Shown here in pieces: positions 7,427 through 11,491 of a stretch of DNA of 11,491 nucleotides. How positions within the stretch are numbered: position 1 is the stretch's first letter; every line of letters begins with the position of its first letter. The stretch spans positions 1 to 11,491 of the forward strand of contig CANRML010000035.1 in NCBI GenBank assembly GCA_947631725.1, in the 5' to 3' direction. The stretch comes from an uncultured Clostridia bacterium (GTDB taxonomy: Bacteria; Bacillota; Clostridia; TANB77; CAG-508). Under the pieces are notes generated by a model that saw nothing but the letters and a program-made list of their open reading frames with translations, was not told the DNA's origin and did no database searches. The position numbers were made by a program, and so were the translations under genes.

Positions 7427-8680
7427 ATGAATAATAGAAATAATAGAGTAACGAAAAGATTAATTACAATTCTAATAATTTTAGTAATAATTGCAGGAGC
7501 TTTAATTGTAAAAGAAGTATTTACAGAAGATGATGCTAAGAAGTTAGAAGCTATGAAACAAGACGAGCTTAGTCAAAGTACAGTAGCAGAAACTGAAAAA
7601 ACACAACCAGAAGAGACAGAACCAGAAGAAACCAAGCCAGAAGAGCCAAAAAAGCAAGAACTATTTGAACAATACTATGAACAAGCAGAAGAAAAAATGA
7701 AAGAAATGACACTAGAAGAAAAAGTAGGTCAAATGTTTTTAGCAAGATATCCAGAAACAGGTGTAGACCAAGAAATAAAAGAACTAAACCCAGGTGGATA
7801 TATATTATTTGGTAGAGATTTTGAAAATGAATCAAAGGCTTCTATAGTAAAAAAATTAAGTACAAATCAAAGAAATAGTAAGATTCCATTACTTTTAGGA
7901 GTAGACGAAGAGGGAGGAACAGTTGTAAGAGTAAGTGCATATAAGGCATTTAGAAGTACAAAATTCCAATCTCCACAAGAATTGTGGAAACAAGGACAAA
8001 TAGGTCTTATCCTAAAAGATTCTACAGAAAAATCAACTTTGCTAAAAAGTATAAAATTAAATATGAATTTAACACCAGTTGCAGATGTTCCAACAAGTAG
8101 TAAAGACTTTATATATGCAAGGTCATATGGAAGAGGTACAGAAAAGACAGCAACATATGTTTCAGAACTAGTAAAAACTATGAACAATGATGGGATGATA
8201 TCTACTTTAAAACACTTCCCAGGATATGGAAATAATGTAGACACACATACAGGAGTTGCAATTGATAAAAGACCATATTCTACATTTGAGAGTTCAGACT
8301 TTTTACCATTTAAAAGTGGAATAGAAGCAGGTGCACCAACTATTTTAGTTAGTCATAATGTCGTAGAATGTATGGATAAAGACCATCCAGCTTCATTATC
8401 TGAAAATGTGCATAAAATTCTAAGAGAAGATTTAGGATTTTCTGGAATTATTATGACAGACGATTTAGCAATGGATGCAGTAAAGACATATGTTGAAAAT
8501 GGAGAAGCAGCAGTACAAGCAGTAATTGCAGGAAATGATATGATAATTTCTTCTGATTTTCAAACACAAAAAGCAGAAATCGTAAAAGCTGTAAATGATG
8601 GCAAAATTTCAAAAGATATAATAGATACAGCAGTTAGAAGAATTCTAGCTTGTAAGTATGCATATAAAATAATTGAATAA
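7427..8680 (+). CDS. Membrane-anchored family 3 glycoside hydrolase, NagZ-like beta-N-acetylhexosaminidase
   Basis: This 417-residue protein probably removes N-acetylglucosamine from peptidoglycan fragments. Residues 9-28 form a hydrophobic segment with no lipobox, read as a signal anchor. A Glu/Pro/Thr-rich linker (about 56-77, PEETEPEETKPEEP) follows, so the catalytic domain (about 88-417) is expected outside the membrane. Family features are MTLEEKVGQMFL, VDEEGG (159-164, substrate loop), KHFPGYG (262-268), the Asp272-His274 dyad in VDTHTG and the nucleophile region MTDDLAMD (Asp345/346). The Asp-His pair is the mark of NagZ-type rather than beta-glucosidase GH3 enzymes. The start ATG has GAAGGGAAG upstream. 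It lies between gatA and gatB with short gaps (18 and 24 bases), so it is co-expressed with translation genes without an obvious functional link. Exact substrate is not proved. Confidence 0.88.
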   Translation: MNNRNNRVTKRLITILIILVIIAGALIVKEVFTEDDAKKLEAMKQDELSQSTVAETEKTQPEETEPEETKPEEPKKQELFEQYYEQAEEKMKEMTLEEKVGQMFLARYPETGVDQEIKELNPGGYILFGRDFENESKASIVKKLSTNQRNSKIPLLLGVDEEGGTVVRVSAYKAFRSTKFQSPQELWKQGQIGLILKDSTEKSTLLKSIKLNMNLTPVADVPTSSKDFIYARSYGRGTEKTATYVSELVKTMNNDGMISTLKHFPGYGNNVDTHTGVAIDKRPYSTFESSDFLPFKSGIEAGAPTILVSHNVVECMDKDHPASLSENVHKILREDLGFSGIIMTDDLAMDAVKTYVENGEAAVQAVIAGNDMIISSDFQTQKAEIVKAVNDGKISKDIIDTAVRRILACKYAYKIIE

Positions 8681-8704
8681 AAACAACTAGAAAGGAAAAT
8701 AAAA

Positions 8705-10138
8705 ATGAGCGATTATGAAACTGTTATAGGACTAGAAGTCCACGCAGAATTATCTACAAAAACAAAAATATTTTGTTCATGTCCAACAAGTTTTGGAGCA
8801 GATCCAAATACTCATACATGCCCAATATGTATGGCAATGCCAGGAACATTACCAGTTTTAAATGAAAAAGTAGTTGAATATGCAGTAAAAGCAGGATTAG
8901 CAACAAATTGTGAAATATCAAGAAACAGTAAAAATGATAGAAAGAACTATTTTTACCCAGACTTGCCAAAATCATATCAAATTTCTCAATTTGATAAACC
9001 ATTATGTGAGCATGGATATGTAGAAATTGACACAGAAGAAGGAAAAAAGAAAATTAGACTTTTAAGAATTCATATAGAAGAAGATGCAGGAAAATTAAAT
9101 CATGACGAATTTGGTGGAGGAAGTCTTGTTGACTTAAACAGAGCAGGTGTACCACTAATTGAAATTGTTTCAGAACCAGATTTACGTAGTAGCCAAGAAG
9201 TAGAACAATATTTAAGAAAAATAAAATCAATTTTAGAATATATTGAAGTATCAGACTGTAAAATGCAAGAAGGTTCTTTAAGAGCTGATGTTAATGTTTC
9301 AGTTCGCAAAAAAGGAGAAACTAAATTTGGTACGAGAACAGAAATGAAAAATATGAATTCATTTAGAAGTATTGTGAGAGCAATCGAGTATGAAGCAAAT
9401 AGACAAATTGATGTATTAGAAGAAGGAGGAATAGTTGAGCAAGAAACTTTGCGTTGGGATGAAGTATCAGGAAAAACTTTTTCTATGAGAGATAAAGAGG
9501 ATGCTCAAGATTATCGCTACTTCCCAGACCCAGACTTAGTTGCAATTAAACTATCTGATGAATATATTGAAAATATTAAAAAAGGATTACCAGAACTACC
9601 TGAAACTAGAAAGAAGAGATATTTAGAAGAATATCACTTATCAGAAAAAGATGCAAATATTATTTCTAGTTCAAAATATTTAGCAGATTTATTTGAAAAA
9701 GCATCAGCTATTTGTAATAATCCTAAAGCTGTAAATAATTGGATAATATCAGATATTTCAAGGATATTAAATGAAACAGAAAAAGAGCCTATTGATATTT
9801 CTTTTGATAGCAATCAACTAGGAAAGCTAGTATTACTTATAGACAAAGGGACAATTAGTTCAAGTATAGCTAAAAAAGTTTTAACAGAATTATTTGAAAA
9901 TCCAAGAGATCCAGAAGAAATTATTAAAGAAAAAGGTTGGATACAAATTTCTGATGAAGGTGCTATAAAAGAGGTGGTGCTAAAAGTATTAGAAGAAAAT
10001 CCTCAATCAATTAGTGATTACAAATCAGGAAAAGACAAAGCACTAGGATTTTTGGTAGGTCAAGCTATGAAACAGACAAAAGGTCAAGCAAATCCACAAA
10101 TGTTGAATAAAATGTTTATAGAAGAAATGAATAAATAA
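8705..10138 (+). CDS. gatB: Asp-tRNA(Asn)/Glu-tRNA(Gln) amidotransferase subunit B
   Basis: GatB is the tRNA-binding kinase/transamidase subunit, which activates the mischarged aspartyl or glutamyl group with ATP before amidation. The 477-residue product is of normal length. The N-terminus has VIGLEVHAEL and four cysteines of the zinc site (Cys24, Cys26, Cys39, Cys42 in FCSC and CPIC). The signature KNYFYPDLPKSYQISQFDKP and the conserved HIEEDAGK and YRYFPDPDL follow. The last 150 residues are the GatB/YqeY helical domain that contacts the tRNA elbow, ending GQANPQMLNKMF. GAAAGGAAAAT precedes ATG 8705. It closes the operon; a strong hairpin starts four bases after the stop. Presence of GatCAB implies that the cell lacks, or does not depend solely on, GlnRS and/or AsnRS. 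Confidence 0.97.
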   Translation: MSDYETVIGLEVHAELSTKTKIFCSCPTSFGADPNTHTCPICMAMPGTLPVLNEKVVEYAVKAGLATNCEISRNSKNDRKNYFYPDLPKSYQISQFDKPLCEHGYVEIDTEEGKKKIRLLRIHIEEDAGKLNHDEFGGGSLVDLNRAGVPLIEIVSEPDLRSSQEVEQYLRKIKSILEYIEVSDCKMQEGSLRADVNVSVRKKGETKFGTRTEMKNMNSFRSIVRAIEYEANRQIDVLEEGGIVEQETLRWDEVSGKTFSMRDKEDAQDYRYFPDPDLVAIKLSDEYIENIKKGLPELPETRKKRYLEEYHLSEKDANIISSSKYLADLFEKASAICNNPKAVNNWIISDISRILNETEKEPIDISFDSNQLGKLVLLIDKGTISSSIAKKVLTELFENPRDPEEIIKEKGWIQISDEGAIKEVVLKVLEENPQSISDYKSGKDKALGFLVGQAMKQTKGQANPQMLNKMFIEEMNK

Positions 10139-10141
10139 ACT

Positions 10142-10175
10142 AAAAAAGAATTTGAATTAAATCAAATTCTTTTTT
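10142..10175. terminator. Bidirectional terminator between gatB and the minus-strand small gene
   Basis: AAAAAAGAATTTGA (10142-10155) and TCAAATTCTTTTTT (10162-10175) form a perfect 14-bp stem with a six-base loop, giving A-tract and U-tract in both directions. The stop codon of the minus-strand gene (10157-10159) sits in the loop, so its last codons form one arm. Confidence 0.9.
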
Positions 10176-10408
10176 AATGAGTCAACTACAATTCCACAAA
10201 TTAAAAATTCAATAGAAAAAAGAGAACTCATCTTAAATAAAGCAATTCCAATATCAAAAAGCTGAGGACTATCTATAGCAAAATCATATGTAAGTAAAAT
10301 TATTAAGGAAATAATACAAAGTATAAAACAAAATTTTACACCAGTTTTTATAATTTTCTTTGTTTGCTGTTCTAAATTAGCAAATGTATATTTCATTTTA
10401 TCTATCAT
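10157..10408 (-). CDS. Small membrane protein of unknown function, two predicted helices
   Basis: The 83-residue product has a charged, soluble N-terminus (MIDKMKYTFANLEQQTKKI) and hydrophobic stretches at about 22-41 and 51-75 separated by YDFAIDSPQ, then a basic tail (LKKN). No family is recognised. The start is ATG 10408, placed seven bases after AGGTG; a GTG at 10417 overlaps this site and is less likely. Composition is AT-rich like the host genes, and the gene ends inside a terminator, which supports it being real. It is alone on its strand and convergent with the gat operon. Function cannot be inferred from context. Confidence 0.7.
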   Translation of the reverse strand: MIDKMKYTFANLEQQTKKIIKTGVKFCFILCIISLIILLTYDFAIDSPQLFDIGIALFKMSSLFSIEFLICGIVVDSLKKNLI

Positions 10409-10424
10409 ATGTATCACCTATTTA

Positions 10425-10453
10425 ATCATAACATAGTTAAAAACTAAAAACAA
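10425..10453 (-). promoter_or_regulatory. Possible promoter of the minus-strand membrane protein gene
   Basis: On the minus strand TTGTTT (10453-10448) and TATGAT (10430-10425) are 17 bases apart with a TGT extended -10. Transcription would begin near 10418, almost on the ribosome site, so the leader would be too short for normal initiation. The true promoter may lie further upstream. Confidence 0.3.
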
Positions 10454-10492
10454 TGGAAATTGTAGCCAAAAAAGAATATAAGATACATAAAC

Positions 10493-10521
10493 TTGAATTA
10501 TGTGCACAAATGTGGTATAAT
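10493..10521 (+). promoter_or_regulatory. Strong extended -10 promoter of the small foreign-looking gene
   Basis: TTGAAT (10493-10498) and a perfect TATAAT (10516-10521) with TGG in front are spaced by exactly 17 bases. The spacer contains an 8-bp palindrome TGTGCACA (10501-10508), and a second palindrome AGATATCT (10533-10540) lies just after the expected start near 10528. Either could be an operator, but neither has independent support. Confidence 0.75.
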
Positions 10522-10571
10522 ATATATGATAGAGATATCTGATGGGCGGTACAACAGAAAGGAGAATAGAC

Positions 10572-10814
10572 ATGAAGAAAATTAAATTTAACCTTTTCAA
10601 AGAGAGCATCCGCTTTACATTTCCAACAGAGGAGGAGCGGATAAGTTTCGGAAAAAAGCTGGAAGATGAGACTCTTTCAAACGAAGCTAGACTTCTGGGA
10701 GTGGTCCAGGACAAAAAGTTCTACAAGATGCACTTGCAGGTGGTAACCTGCAGAGAAATTGGAGCAGCATTTAAGCTCCTCCAGAAACGTGGTTATATAA
10801 CGGACGAAGAGTAA
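10572..10814 (+). CDS. Small protein of unknown function with foreign base composition
   Basis: The 80-residue product (MKKIKFNLFKESIRFTFPTE at the start, KLLQKRGYITDEE at the end) is not recognised. It looks soluble and charged, with no membrane segment. I choose ATG 10572, eight bases after AAAGGAG, over an in-frame ATG at 10542 that precedes the ribosome site. By hand count G+C is about 101 of 243 bases (42%), clearly above the neighbours (near 30%). It uses CTG, CTC, GTC, CAG, CGC and ACC codons that are rare around it, which suggests horizontal origin. It is a single-gene transcription unit with its own promoter and a strong terminator. Residue Arg23 is encoded by CGG (10638-10640), the only in-frame CGG outside the two dnaG shift sites; a +1 shift there would reach TAA at 10642-10644 immediately. 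Confidence 0.75.
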   Translation: MKKIKFNLFKESIRFTFPTEEERISFGKKLEDETLSNEARLLGVVQDKKFYKMHLQVVTCREIGAAFKLLQKRGYITDEE

Positions 10815-10841
10815 CTCGAAAACTAACTAAATATGCCCATC

Positions 10842-10873
10842 AAAAAAGAACTGTGAAGTCACAGTTCTTTTTT
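10842..10873. terminator. Bidirectional terminator between the small gene and rpsT
   Basis: AAAAAAGAACTGTG (10842-10855) pairs with CACAGTTCTTTTTT (10860-10873) around a four-base loop, giving a 14-bp stem with U-tracts in both directions. The rpsT stop codon (10874-10872) overlaps the end of the right arm. Confidence 0.92.
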
Positions 10874-11138
10874 ATGCCATAGCAGCATTTAATTTTTTTG
10901 ATAAATTAGATTTTTTTCTAGCAGCAGTGTTTTTTACAATAACACCTTTTGTACAAGCTTGATCGATTTTCTTTGTAGCCTCTGAAAATAGTTTTTTAGC
11001 TTCATCCATATTTCCAGCTTCTAAAGCTTGCTCAAAATTTTTTATTGCTGATTTATATCCAGATTTTATCATATTATTTCTTAAAGTTTTTTTCTCAATT
11101 ACTTTAACTCTCTTTTTTGCAGATTTAATATTTGGCAT
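10872..11138 (-). CDS. rpsT: 30S ribosomal protein S20
   Basis: S20 binds 16S rRNA early in small-subunit assembly. The 88-residue product begins with the diagnostic MPNIKSAKKRVKV. It is a Lys/Ala-rich helical protein of normal length, ending NTAARKKSNLSKKLNAAMA, where NTAARKKS is the conserved C-terminal motif. The start is ATG 11138 behind AGGAGGTG; a GTG nine bases upstream lies inside the ribosome site and is rejected. It is monocistronic on the minus strand, divergent from rpiB, and shares a terminator with the small gene at its 3' side. Confidence 0.97.
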   Translation of the reverse strand: MPNIKSAKKRVKVIEKKTLRNNMIKSGYKSAIKNFEQALEAGNMDEAKKLFSEATKKIDQACTKGVIVKNTAARKKSNLSKKLNAAMA

Positions 11139-11182
11139 ATTTAGCACCTCCTATTCGTCTATATTACACTATAACATAGGTT

Positions 11183-11211
11183 ATTTTACCATATTTTTTT
11201 CAATTTGGCAA
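11183..11211 (-). promoter_or_regulatory. Promoter of rpsT
   Basis: On the minus strand TTGCCA (11211-11206) and TAAAAT (11188-11183), preceded by TGG, are 17 bases apart. The expected leader to ATG 11138 is about 38 bases, with AGGAGGTG at its end. Confidence 0.65.
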
Positions 11212-11248
11212 GTATTTACAGAAAATTCATTGAAATTTTAATTTTATA

Positions 11249-11277
11249 TTGTCAATCTAAGTGAATTGTGATATATT
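11249..11277 (+). promoter_or_regulatory. Promoter of rpiB
   Basis: TTGTCA (11249-11254) and TATATT (11272-11277), with TGA in front of the -10, are spaced by 17 bases. AAGAAGGAGTG (11291-11301) is the ribosome site for ATG 11308. The promoter and start are intact although the gene is not. Confidence 0.7.
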
Positions 11278-11307
11278 AATGATGATAAAAAAGAAGGAGT
11301 GATAAAC

Positions 11308-11391
11308 ATGATAGCAATCGGAAGTGATCATGGAGGATACAAATTAAAAGAGGAAATCAAAAAATATTTAGATGAAAAGGCGGAAGTTTGA
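11308..11391 (+). pseudogene. rpiB: Ribose-5-phosphate isomerase B, 5' fragment only
   Basis: RpiB interconverts ribose 5-phosphate and ribulose 5-phosphate in the pentose phosphate pathway. The fragment begins with the family's diagnostic start, MIAIGSDHGGYKLKEEIKKY, which includes the SDHGG phosphate/active-site loop, and stops at TGA 11389-11391 after 27 residues; the family is normally near 145-150. Beyond 11388 none of the three frames continues as RpiB (stops crowd in: TGA, TAA, TAA), so this is a break in homology, not one frameshift. A hairpin and a tandem repeat follow within 100 bases. An insertion or deletion junction is the likely cause; the rest of the gene may lie beyond the window. 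Promoter and ribosome site are normal. Confidence 0.8.
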
Positions 11392-11416
11392 CAGTAAATT
11401 AAATAAAAAAACTTTG

Positions 11417-11443
11417 TAAGCATTAAAAATGCTTAATTTTTTT
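11417..11443 (+). terminator. Terminator-like hairpin after the rpiB fragment
   Basis: TAAGCATT (11417-11424) and AATGCTTA (11428-11435) form an 8-bp stem with a three-base loop, followed by ATTTTTTT. On the other strand a T-run follows after five bases, so it could also serve a gene entering from the right. Confidence 0.6.
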
Positions 11444-11463
11444 GTCAAATTTTTAATTTTCTC

Positions 11464-11483
11464 TTGTCGTATGTTGTCGTATG
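11464..11483. repeat. Perfect 10-bp tandem repeat at the window end
   Basis: TTGTCGTATG occurs twice back to back, in sequence otherwise very AT-rich. It lies beyond the rpiB break and is not explained by any gene I can see. It might be the edge of a mobile element or of a minus-strand gene running off the window. Confidence 0.6.
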
Positions 11484-11491
11484 TGATATAA

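Noticed and set aside
11375..11400. A third +1 frameshift, in rpiB, at the GGCGGAA near 11379
   Set aside because: CGG is not in frame there (codons are AAG GCG GAA GTT TGA) and no frame after it continues as RpiB, so this is a homology break, not the dnaG-type event.
11368..11490. Minus-strand integrase C-terminus running off the window edge
   Set aside because: One minus-strand frame is open here but overlaps the rpiB fragment, and the other gives only about 14 codons; neither shows a convincing recombinase motif. Kept only as a possibility under the rpiB junction.

Overview
The window is AT-rich (about 30% G+C in most genes by eye), uses strong AGGAGG-type ribosome binding sites, and carries a dnaG-rpoD pair, a gatCAB amidotransferase locus and OmpR-type two-component genes. 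That combination points to a low-G+C Firmicute, most likely an anaerobic Clostridia-like organism, possibly uncultured. The assignment below class level is only a guess.

Layout. Positions 1-1634 hold dnaG (DNA primase), missing its 5' end and broken in frame twice. Twelve bases later comes rpoD (1647-3185), the housekeeping sigma factor, with an unusually long Lys/Glu-rich N-terminal extension. After a hairpin, a response regulator (3269-3949) and its sensor kinase (3963-5441) form a two-gene operon closed by a terminator. A promoter at 5574-5602 starts the gatC-gatA-GH3-gatB operon (5631-10138): three subunits of the Asp/Glu-tRNA amidotransferase with a membrane-anchored family 3 glycosidase between gatA and gatB. 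A bidirectional terminator ends it, shared with a small two-helix membrane protein on the minus strand (10157-10408). Next is a small, compositionally foreign plus-strand gene with its own good promoter (10572-10814), then a second bidirectional terminator shared with rpsT (ribosomal protein S20, minus strand, 10872-11138). Divergent from rpsT is rpiB, which keeps only 27 codons before homology ends. The last 100 bases hold a hairpin and a 10-bp tandem repeat.

Main observation. Both dnaG interruptions need a +1 shift, and each lies exactly at an in-frame CGG codon (709-711 and 1493-1495). In my manual scan of the roughly 3,300 other codons of host-like genes here, CGG is never used in frame. 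The only other in-frame CGG is in the foreign-looking small gene, where a +1 shift would meet TAA at once. This suggests that CGG may be unassigned or poorly decoded in this organism and may act as a +1 frameshift (or four-base CGGN) signal that keeps an essential primase full length. Two chance or assembly insertions of a G are the main competing explanation.

The other genes are mostly core information-processing functions (replication priming, transcription initiation, tRNA charging, ribosome assembly), with accessory signs confined to the right end (10400-11491).
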